From CAYNSB01 sp964399625 (GTDB lineage Bacteria; Planctomycetota; Phycisphaerae; Phycisphaerales; UBA1924), in assembly GCA_964399625.1 (NCBI GenBank), contig CAYNSB010000053.1:1-21361 (forward strand): 21,361 nt of DNA. The letters run 5' to 3'. Every line of letters begins with the position of its first letter. The stretch's first letter is position 1. Below are positions 15,331-21,361 of the stretch, piece after piece. Under the pieces are notes generated by a model that was not told the origin of the DNA, ran no database searches, and was given only the letters and a program-made list of their open reading frames with translations. A program made the position numbers and the translations under genes.

Positions 15331-17335
15331 ACCCCGCGCGGAACTTGGACAGGAAGCACGCGAAGTCCGCGGCGGTGAGCGTCGGCGCGCCCGTGCTACC
15401 GTCGCAGTTGGCGTACGAATCGCCCGCGCGGAACTTGGACAGGAAGCACGAGAAGTCCGCGGCGGTGAGCGAGGGGACGTCCGTGCTGCCATCGCAGTTC
15501 GCGTAGCAGGCGGCCGCGGGCTTGGTGAGCGTCGCGGCCATGCCGAAGCCCGAGCCGAAGATCCCACCCGTGGGGCCCACGAGCGTCGCGGCACCCGTGG
15601 CGGGATTGATCCGCAGCAGTTGCTGCGTGGGCGCGTTGATCGTCCAGAGTTGTCCATCGTCGGTGACGGCGAGCCCGTTGCAGTCCGTCGCGCCCGCGCC
15701 CAGCACGCCGATCGTGGTGATCGCGCCCGTCGTGGTGTTGAAGGTGACGAGCGTGGTGCCGCCCGCGGCGTCGTTCACGCCGTAGAGCGTGTTGGAGCGC
15801 GGATCGAACTCCAGCCCGCCGATGGTCGTGCCCGCGTTGCCCGTGCCGATGAGGGTCGCGGCGCCGGTGGTCGTGTTGATGCGGACGAGCTGCCCGCTCG
15901 CCTGGATGACACCGTAGAGCACGCCCGCGTTGGGGTCGTACCCGAGCCCGTTGACCGCGCCGCCGGCGCCGACGACGTTGGCGAGCGTGCCGCCAGCGCC
16001 GGTGGCGGGGTTGATGAAGTACAGCACCTGCACGCCGGTGAATGGGTTGAGGTCGATGGCGTAGAAGATCTGCGCGTTCCAGTCGTACGTGAGGCCCTGC
16101 GAGCGCACGGGCCCGAAGGCGACGCGCGCGAAGTTGCCCGTGCTCGTGTTGAGCGTGCCCAGGTTGTTCGCGCCATCGCCCAGGGCGTACAGGGGTGGCG
16201 TGACGGTGCCGCGGCCTGTCTTGCAGAGCGAGAGTGGGTTGTTCAGGGCCGTCTGCGTCGCGGCCTGCTGGAGTGTGGTGCCCTGGTTTCCGCCCGAGGC
16301 GCACCCGGCGTTGGTGTGGATGCCCACGGCCTTGTCCTGGGCCAGGTCGTGGATGGGCGAGCCCGAGTTGCCGCCCGTGGTGTCCACGGTGTAGCGCACG
16401 ATTGTGCCCGACAGTGACGTCTCCGGGCCCGTGTGCGTCTTGTTCACCTGGCTCCAGGTGAGCGGCGTGCCCTGCGAGCCCGTGGTGACGCCGAAGCCCG
16501 TGATGCGGATCGTCTGCCCCGAGGCCGCGGCGACGGTGCCCTTGACGTATCGCGCTCCGTAGGCCTGATAGGGCACGAGCCCGGTGTTGCTGTTGGCGGT
16601 GACGGCGAAGTACGCCCAGTCGTTGCCGAGCACGGCGCTGCTCGCCTGCACGGAGGCGGCCTCGACGGCGTACTGGTCCTGGGGCGGCGGGTTCACGGTC
16701 GCGCCGGTGGACGTGGAGAGCGGGACGTTGAACTGCTGCACATCGCCCGAGCCGACGCCGCAGTGCGCGGCGGTGAGGAACATGCCGTTGGTGTCGTCGT
16801 GGAGCCAGGACGTGCATCCCTCGGGCAGGTGGCGCGCGACGCGATTGTCGGAGATGAGCGTGCGATCGTCGGTCGCGCCGCAGATGTCGTCCACGCCCAC
16901 GCCCGTGGGCAGCCCCGCCGTTGCGCCGCTGACACGGACGCGCGTGGGGCCCGAGGCGGGCGAGGCGATGATCTCAACGCGGACGCGATCGCCGTTGAAG
17001 TAGGCGGTGGAGTTCGCCCACTCGCGGACGTGGCGCGCGTTGAGCAGCTGCACGCCGCCATCGGCGAGCGAGGTGAGGCGGAGGTACGCGCCGCTCGCCT
17101 CTTCCTCGACGCCGCCGAGGACGACATCGGCGAGGTCCAGGCGGAGCCACGCCGCGCCGGGCACGGCGACCTCGCCCGCGAAGACGACCTGACGCCCCTG
17201 CGCGGGCGGGGCGACGTCGCCCGAATCGAGCCCGGCGGGAACGCGGAGGCTGGGGAGAGGGGCGGTCTGGGCAAGGGCGGTGGTGGCCCCGGCGCAGAGC
17301 GCAAGAGAGAGGCAGCGAGACGCGCGGATGAACAT
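15323..17335 (-). CDS. Secreted trypsin-like serine protease with propeller-like region and GC-type dockerin-like tail
   Basis: The 670-residue protein has a signal peptide (about 1-22, ending ALAQ). A 115-residue N-terminal region precedes a trypsin-like protease domain (about 150-370) with the complete triad: TAAHC (His191), NDWAYF (Asp239) and TGGNSGSP (Ser324). Several cysteines (152, 174, 192, 345, 371) may form disulfides. Residues about 380-605 are a repeated Tyr-Gly, Asn-Thr-Thr-Thr-Gly, Ile-Gly region (for example VTFNTTTGAITTIG, LLRINPATGAATLVG), as in bacterial beta-propellers. The tail at 609-670 is the best-conserved dockerin-like copy here, with six cysteines. AAGGAGGA lies 7 nt upstream of the ATG, the strongest ribosome-binding site in the window. 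The product is expected outside the cytoplasm, attached through the tail. Substrate is unknown. Confidence 0.92.
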   Translation of the reverse strand: MFIRASRCLSLALCAGATTALAQTAPLPSLRVPAGLDSGDVAPPAQGRQVVFAGEVAVPGAAWLRLDLADVVLGGVEEEASGAYLRLTSLADGGVQLLNARHVREWANSTAYFNGDRVRVEIIASPASGPTRVRVSGATAGLPTGVGVDDICGATDDRTLISDNRVARHLPEGCTSWLHDDTNGMFLTAAHCGVGSGDVQQFNVPLSTSTGATVNPPPQDQYAVEAASVQASSAVLGNDWAYFAVTANSNTGLVPYQAYGARYVKGTVAAASGQTIRITGFGVTTGSQGTPLTWSQVNKTHTGPETSLSGTIVRYTVDTTGGNSGSPIHDLAQDKAVGIHTNAGCASGGNQGTTLQQAATQTALNNPLSLCKTGRGTVTPPLYALGDGANNLGTLNTSTGNFARVAFGPVRSQGLTYDWNAQIFYAIDLNPFTGVQVLYFINPATGAGGTLANVVGAGGAVNGLGYDPNAGVLYGVIQASGQLVRINTTTGAATLIGTGNAGTTIGGLEFDPRSNTLYGVNDAAGGTTLVTFNTTTGAITTIGVLGAGATDCNGLAVTDDGQLWTINAPTQQLLRINPATGAATLVGPTGGIFGSGFGMAATLTKPAAACYANCDGSTDVPSLTAADFSCFLSKFRAGDSYANCDGSTGAPTLTAADFACFLSKFRAGCP
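15330..15448 (-). repeat. 119-bp direct repeat, copy B (tail of the protease gene)
   Basis: Partner of 13826-13944, same orientation, one mismatch, start points 1504 bp apart. The two copies bracket the HAF-like repeat gene, so recombination between them would delete or rearrange that gene while leaving one intact tail. Confidence 0.9.
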
Positions 17336-17383
17336 CGTGGGTCCTCCTTCGCACCGGATTCGAGGTTGTGGCGCGATCGGGCC

Positions 17384-17411
17384 AGTCTACAGGCTCTCCG
17401 TGAGCGCACAA
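17384..17411 (-). promoter_or_regulatory. Candidate promoter of the secreted protease gene
   Basis: On the minus strand TTGTGC (17411-17406), a 16-bp spacer and TAGACT (17389-17384) lie about 49 bp before the ATG, which has an excellent ribosome-binding site. The -35 hexamer is identical to that proposed for the kinase gene. Confidence 0.42.
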
Positions 17412-17475
17412 GGTGATTTGGCGGTGGGGCGGACCGCGCGGGCCCGAGTATCGCGGCGTTTACCTACACTCACGC

Positions 17476-19050
17476 GTGCCTATCCCGCGCGTCGCCATCG
17501 TCGGCCGGCCCAACGTCGGCAAGTCGTCCCTGCTCAACATGATCGCGGGGGCGAAGGTCTCCATCGTGGACCCCACGCCGGGCACGACGCGCGATCGCGT
17601 GAGCGTCATCCTCGACCTGGATCCGCCGCTGCGCGACGGCGGGGCGATCAAGCCCGTCGAGATCATCGACACGGGCGGGTACGGGGCGTACGAGGCCCCG
17701 GGCGAGCGGTACAACGAGATCGGCGTGGACCTGGCGCCATTGCGGGCCCAGATCGAGTCGCAGATCGCGCTGGCGGTGTCCTCGGCGGACCTCATCCTCT
17801 TCTGCGTCGACGCGCAGGCGGGCATCACGCCCCTGGACGAAGAGGTCGCGCGCCTGCTCCGCGAGGGCAAGCTGCCCGGCGGCAAGCGGGGCGCGAAGCT
17901 CCCGCCGATCCAGATCATCGCGACGAAGGTGGACGGGCCCAAGTGGGAGGCGCACGGGCTGGAGATCGCGGCGCTGGGGCTGGGCGAGCCGTGGCTCGTC
18001 TCGTCCACGAGCAACTACATGCGTCGCGACCTGCTCGATGGGCTGTACGAGCGCCTGCCCGCGCCCGCCAAGGACGAGCCGGCGCCGCACGCGGACCTGC
18101 GCGTCGCGATCATCGGCAAGCGCAACGCGGGCAAGTCGTCGTTCGTCAACGCGCTCGCGGGCGAGCAGCGCGTGATCGTCTCCGAGATCGCCGGCACGAC
18201 GCGCGACGCGATCGACGTGCACGTCACGCTCGACGCGCGCTCCGTGCTGCTCATCGACACGGCGGGGCTGCGCCGGAAGAAGTCGTTCGCGAACCAGATC
18301 GAGTGGTGGGCGTTTGACCGGGCCAAGCGGTCGATCGATCGGGCCGATGTCGTGCTGCTGCTCATCGACGCGACCGAGCCCACGAGCCAGGTGGACGAGC
18401 AGCTCGCGATGCTCTGCCAGAAGACGTACAAGCCCGTCGTGCTCGTGGTGAACAAATGGGACCTGGCCGAGGGCGGGGCCAACGAGAAGGGCGAGCCCGC
18501 GACGCCCCAGGCGTACGAGGAGTACCTGCGCCGCGAGCTCAAGGGGCTGGCGTACGCGTCGATCGTGTTCACCTCAGCCGAGACGGGGCTGAACCTGCGC
18601 GCGGCGATCGACCTCGCCTTCGAGCTGCACGAGCAGGCGAGCCAGCGCGTGGGCACGGGCAAGCTGAATCGGCTGGTCCGCGAGATCCTCGAGCGGCACA
18701 ACCCGCCCAGCAAGCTCGGTACGTTCGCGAAGGTGTTCTACGTGTCGCAGGTGCGGGCCGATCCGCCCACGATCGTGCTCGTCGTGAACAAGCCCGAGCT
18801 CTTCACGCCCAACTACCAGAAGTTCCTGATCAACCGCTTCCGCGAGGAGCTGCCCTTTGGCGAGGTGCCCATCCGCCTGCTGGTGCGCGGGCGCAAGCCG
18901 CAGAAGGGCGGCGGGATCGACCTCACGCTCGAGGACCGCGAGGTGGACGCGCACGAGGCGGCGGAGATCGAGGCCGAGGCCGTCGCGATGGCCAACGCGC
19001 CCGAGGACGAGATGGACGCGGACGCGTACTTCGAGGACGACCAGGAGTAG
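17476..19050 (+). CDS. der: GTPase Der (EngA), double-Era ribosome assembly factor
   Basis: Der has two tandem GTPase domains and a KH-like domain and acts in maturation of the 50S ribosomal subunit. Domain 1 shows GRPNVGKS (10-17), GTTRD (36-40) and DTGG (65-68). Its G4 motif is TKVD (150-153) instead of the usual NKxD. Domain 2 shows GKRNAGKS (214-221), GTTRD (240-244), DTAGL (261-265), NKWD (326-329) and SAE (367-369). The KH-like domain covers about 395-473 and ends LLVRGRK. At 524 residues it is longer than typical Der (about 440-490): extra residues lie after DTGGY, before TKVD (GKLPGGKRGAKLPP), and in a very acidic C-terminus. I start at GTG 17476 because family members begin a few residues before VAIVGRPNVGKS. 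An upstream GTG at 17413 is possible. No ribosome-binding site precedes 17476, but TACACT lies 5 bp upstream, so a leaderless message is conceivable. Confidence 0.94.
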   Translation: MPIPRVAIVGRPNVGKSSLLNMIAGAKVSIVDPTPGTTRDRVSVILDLDPPLRDGGAIKPVEIIDTGGYGAYEAPGERYNEIGVDLAPLRAQIESQIALAVSSADLILFCVDAQAGITPLDEEVARLLREGKLPGGKRGAKLPPIQIIATKVDGPKWEAHGLEIAALGLGEPWLVSSTSNYMRRDLLDGLYERLPAPAKDEPAPHADLRVAIIGKRNAGKSSFVNALAGEQRVIVSEIAGTTRDAIDVHVTLDARSVLLIDTAGLRRKKSFANQIEWWAFDRAKRSIDRADVVLLLIDATEPTSQVDEQLAMLCQKTYKPVVLVVNKWDLAEGGANEKGEPATPQAYEEYLRRELKGLAYASIVFTSAETGLNLRAAIDLAFELHEQASQRVGTGKLNRLVREILERHNPPSKLGTFAKVFYVSQVRADPPTIVLVVNKPELFTPNYQKFLINRFREELPFGEVPIRLLVRGRKPQKGGGIDLTLEDREVDAHEAAEIEAEAVAMANAPEDEMDADAYFEDDQE

Positions 19051-19099
19051 GCGTCGCGCGTGCGATCGCGCGCCCCTTGCGACGCGCGCGTCGTTTGTT
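19051..19099 (+). terminator. Probable terminator after der
   Basis: GCGTCGC (19051-19057) pairs with GCGACGC (19079-19085), and GCGCG/CGCGC pair within the loop. A T-rich stretch (TCGTTTGTT, 19091-19099) follows. The stem starts directly after the der stop codon. Confidence 0.45.
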
Positions 19100-19155
19100 C
19101 CATCGCGGTTTGTGCTCGGGCCGTGGTGTTGCCGCGCTGGCGTGAGGCCTACGCT

Positions 19156-19178
19156 CCCCCGTGTCATTGGCCCGGGGG
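19156..19178 (+). promoter_or_regulatory. Hairpin just upstream of the desaturase ribosome-binding site
   Basis: CCCCCG (19156-19161) pairs with CGGGGG (19173-19178) over an 11-nt loop, ending a few bases before TGAGG, the ribosome-binding site of the desaturase gene. A weak TTGCCG and TACGCT pair sits just upstream (TACGCT at 19150-19155), so the stem may lie at the start of the leader RNA. Confidence 0.35.
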
Positions 19179-19190
19179 AACTGAGGTTTC

Positions 19191-20174
19191 ATGCAACAAA
19201 CCAGTGCCGTCGTGGATTCGTTCCACGCCGATCAAGCGCCTCCTTGCACTCCCGAGCCCGCTCCTCCACATCCAGATCAAGCCGAACCGCCCGCCCAGAA
19301 ACCGCTGGGCGAGCGGATCGCGGTGTTCTCGATCATCGTGCTGCCGCTGGCGGGCGTGCTCGCCGCGATGGCGCTGCTCTGGGGCACCTCGTTCCGCCCG
19401 GTGCACCTGGTGCTGCTGATCGTCGGGTATCTGCTCACGGGGTTCGGCGTCACGATCGGGTACCACCGCCTGTTCACGCATCGCTCGTTCAGCACGGGCC
19501 CGATCGTCACGGCGATCCTGGGCGTGCTGGCGGGCATGGCGATGCAGGGCCCGATCCTCGAGTGGGTCGCGGACCATCGGCGGCACCACCGGTACAGCGA
19601 CGGCGCCCTGGACCCGCACTCGCCGCACGCGCACGGCTCTGGGCTGCGCGGCATCTTCCGCGGGTTCTTCCACTCGCACATCGGGTGGCTCTTCGACGCC
19701 AAGCCCGCCGACGCACGCTCGTACGTGCGCGACCTGAGCTCCCGACGCCTGATCCGCGTGCTCCATCGAGGGTGGGCGTTGTGGGTGATTCTGGGGCTGC
19801 TCATTCCCGCGGCGATCGCCTACGCCGTGCTGGGCACGTGGATGGGCGCGCTGCAGGGCGCGCTGTGGGGCGGGCTGGTGCGCATCTGGATGGTGCACCA
19901 CTTCACCTGGAGCGTGAACTCCGCGTGCCATCTGTGGGGCTCACGCCCGTTCGCATCGCACGATGAGAGCCGCAACAACGTGGTCATGGGCGTGCTCGCG
20001 CTGGGCGAGGGGTGGCACAACAACCACCACGCGTTCCCCACGAGCGCGCGCCACGGGCTGCGCTGGTGGCAGTTCGACAGCTCGTACCTCGTGATCCGCG
20101 GGATGGAGATGCTCGGGCTGGTGCGCGACCTTCGTTTGCCCGATCCCGAACGCGTCGCGCGCAAGAGCCGCTGA
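19191..20174 (+). CDS. Membrane acyl-CoA/acyl-lipid desaturase (delta-9 type)
   Basis: This 327-residue integral membrane di-iron desaturase should place a double bond in fatty acyl chains for membrane fluidity. All three histidine boxes are intact: HRLFTH (92-97), HRRHH (129-133) and HNNHH (276-280). Family context is right around them, namely GFGVTIGYHRLFTHRSF, WVADHRRHH and GEGWHNNHHAFP. The box spacing and the third box HNNHH point to the delta-9 stearoyl-CoA desaturase-like group. Hydrophobic segments lie at about 43-64, 70-88, 103-120, 195-213 and 215-235. The first 40 residues are Pro-rich, hydrophilic and non-conserved. The ATG at 19191 has GAGG 4 nt upstream. There are no electron-carrier domains, so an external ferredoxin or cytochrome b5-like donor is required. 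It is followed by a shared terminator region with the convergent flotillin-like gene. Confidence 0.93.
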   Translation: MQQTSAVVDSFHADQAPPCTPEPAPPHPDQAEPPAQKPLGERIAVFSIIVLPLAGVLAAMALLWGTSFRPVHLVLLIVGYLLTGFGVTIGYHRLFTHRSFSTGPIVTAILGVLAGMAMQGPILEWVADHRRHHRYSDGALDPHSPHAHGSGLRGIFRGFFHSHIGWLFDAKPADARSYVRDLSSRRLIRVLHRGWALWVILGLLIPAAIAYAVLGTWMGALQGALWGGLVRIWMVHHFTWSVNSACHLWGSRPFASHDESRNNVVMGVLALGEGWHNNHHAFPTSARHGLRWWQFDSSYLVIRGMEMLGLVRDLRLPDPERVARKSR

Positions 20175-20238
20175 CCACAACCCGCCGCTGCCGCGTCGTC
20201 GTCCGGCCTCGCGCTCTGTGGCGCAAGCGACGAGCCCC

Positions 20239-20271
20239 AAACGAAAACGCCCCCGACGAGCGTCGAGGGCG
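20239..20271 (-). terminator. Rho-independent terminator of the flotillin-like gene
   Basis: The stem is CGCCC plus CGAC (20248-20252, 20254-20257) with GTCG plus GGGCG (20262-20265, 20267-20271). It has one C/A mismatch and the loop GAGC. On the minus strand it is followed by TTTTCGTTT (20247-20239), a good T-tract. It lies 36 bp past the flotillin stop and may also stop desaturase transcripts from the other side. Confidence 0.75.
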
Positions 20272-20306
20272 GTCTGCTCTTCACGTGCGTGCGCGAGAGG
20301 AGCCTC

Positions 20307-21361
20307 TCACGCGCCGCGATGGCCCGCGTGATTGGTGGCGTCCTGCCCGTCCATCTGACGCTCCTTCAGGCGTCCCAGCGCGCTGGGCAGCTCGATGCCC
20401 GCCTGGGCCGCGAGCTCGTGGATGCGCGGGAGCGCGCCCACAAAGCCCGAGAGCCAGTCGGCGGTGGTGTTGCGTCCGGCGTTGGCGGCGCCCGCGCCGT
20501 TGGGGCCCGATCCCGTGTCCCACACTGTGATCTTGTCGATCTTCAGGTTCTGGATCGCCTTGACCTGCTGCTCCACGAGCTTGGGCAGTTGCTCGATGAG
20601 CAGGAGCGTCGGGCCCACCGCGGGGTCGCTGCCGCAGGCCTCGATCAGGCGCCGGTAGCCCTCGGCCTTGGCCTCCATGACCATGCGCACGCCCGCGGCC
20701 TCGGCCTCGTACTTGGCCTTGACCGCGTCGGCCTGTCCCAGCGCCTCGCGGCGCACCTTCTCCGCCTCGGCCTCGGCGGCGACCTCGATCCGCTTCTTCT
20801 CGATCTCCTGCGGCGCGAGCTGCTCCTTGGCCAGACGCGCCATCTCCTGGTCGCGCTCCGCGAGCATCACCGCCTCGCCCGCCTTGGCGTTGGCGACCTG
20901 GGAACGCCGGCGGGCCTCGGCCTGCACCTCGGCGAGCTTGGCGTTACTCTCGGCCATCGTGGCGCGAGAGGTGTTCTCGCCCGTCGTCGCCAGGGCCTCG
21001 GCGCCGGCGACCTTGATGCGCTGCTCCTGCTCGAAGCTCTTCTTGGCGGCGACGGTCTCGGCCTCGCGCTGCGCGACGAAGATCTCCTTGTCGCGCCGTG
21101 CCTCGGCCTCGCCCTGCACCGCCGTCGCCTCCAGCGCCGCGACGCGCACGCGCTGCTGCTGCTCGAGCTCCTTCTGGGCCTGGATCGCGGTGGTCTGCTC
21201 GCGGGTCACGCCCACGGTGCGCTCGCGCACCGCGACGGACTCGCCCGTGGCGCCGTCGCGATCCTGCTGCGCGACCTCGACCTTGGCGCGGTTGATCGCC
21301 TCGGCCGCGGCCCGCTTGCCGATCGCCTGGATGTACCCGCTCTCGTCGGTGATGTCGCGGA
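20307..21361 (-). CDS. Flotillin/YqiK-like membrane-scaffold protein, C-terminal 350 residues (5' end cut off by window)
   Basis: The frame is open to the window edge, so the N-terminal membrane anchor and SPFH/PHB domain are outside. The visible part begins with DITDESGYIQAIGKRAAAEA, typical of the end of the SPFH domain in bacterial flotillins. It continues as a long Ala/Glu/Lys/Arg-rich coiled coil (about 60 to 230) with repeated AEAxA-type units. A conserved C-terminal block follows (LLIEQLPKLVEQQVKAIQNL, then KIDKITVWDTGSG) and a short variable tail. Flotillins form oligomeric membrane microdomain scaffolds; here the protein may associate with lipid homeostasis, given the neighbouring desaturase, though the genes are convergent and not an operon. 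The internal ATG at 21230 is not the true start. Confidence 0.92.
   Translation of the reverse strand, partial: RDITDESGYIQAIGKRAAAEAINRAKVEVAQQDRDGATGESVAVRERTVGVTREQTTAIQAQKELEQQQRVRVAALEATAVQGEAEARRDKEIFVAQREAETVAAKKSFEQEQRIKVAGAEALATTGENTSRATMAESNAKLAEVQAEARRRSQVANAKAGEAVMLAERDQEMARLAKEQLAPQEIEKKRIEVAAEAEAEKVRREALGQADAVKAKYEAEAAGVRMVMEAKAEGYRRLIEACGSDPAVGPTLLLIEQLPKLVEQQVKAIQNLKIDKITVWDTGSGPNGAGAANAGRNTTADWLSGFVGALPRIHELAAQAGIELPSALGRLKERQMDGQDATNHAGHRGA

Noticed and set aside
13826..15448. Insertion sequence bounded by the 119-bp direct repeats
   Set aside because: No transposase, no terminal inverted repeats and no target duplication were seen; the repeats are coding tails of two genes.
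6981..17335. Cellulosome-type complex
   Set aside because: No cohesin, scaffoldin or carbohydrate-binding domain is seen, and the tail's calcium loop is atypical.

Overview
The window is GC-rich DNA with dense coding on both strands and no rRNA, tRNA, CRISPR array or transposase that I can recognise. It looks like a bacterial chromosome from the Planctomycetota, most likely class Phycisphaerae. The reasons are a Ser/Thr kinase fused to a membrane segment and long TPR array, and five secreted proteins ending in the same cysteine-containing, dockerin-like tail (pattern ANCDGST..P.LTAADF.CFL.KFRAGC) that is typical of Phycisphaerae. The taxonomic call is inference from gene content, not a database match.

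Layout. Positions 1-534 hold the 3' end of asparaginyl-tRNA synthetase (+). A minus-strand run follows, in transcription order: cupin protein (5362-4844), S41 peptidase (4796-3294) and kinase-TPR protein (3172-590). A 336-bp divergent intergenic region leads to two plus-strand genes: an RNHCP zinc-ribbon protein (5699-6055) and an HD-GYP-like protein (6306-6980). From 6981 to 17335 lies a block of exported proteins. It contains two tandem glucose/sorbosone-dehydrogenase-like paralogues, a cysteine-rich repeat protein, a HAF-like repeat protein and a trypsin-like protease, all on the minus strand and all ending in the GC-type dockerin-like tail. Inside this block, on the opposite strand (11878-13800), is a VKOR-DsbA fusion for disulfide-bond formation. 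The window ends with the GTPase Der (+), an acyl-CoA desaturase (+), and the 3' part of a flotillin-like gene (-) with a clear terminator.

How the genes may work together. The central idea is an envelope or secretion locus. The tailed proteins carry six tail cysteines each, and one carries 24 more in four Cys-rich repeats. The embedded VKOR-DsbA protein has every cysteine expected of a quinone-linked disulfide generator, so it is a natural candidate for oxidising them. Its extra C-terminal thioredoxin-like domain has lost CXXC and could bind substrate. No cohesin or scaffoldin is visible, so the tail may act as a sorting or anchoring signal rather than a cellulosome dockerin.

Regulation. Three minus-strand genes (kinase, HAF-like protein, protease) have similar candidate promoters of the form TTGTGC or TTGCAC, 16-17 bp, then TACTCT or TAGACT. 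The divergent intergenic regions carry good inverted repeats. Two tails share a 119-bp near-identical direct repeat, which points to recent tail exchange or gene conversion.
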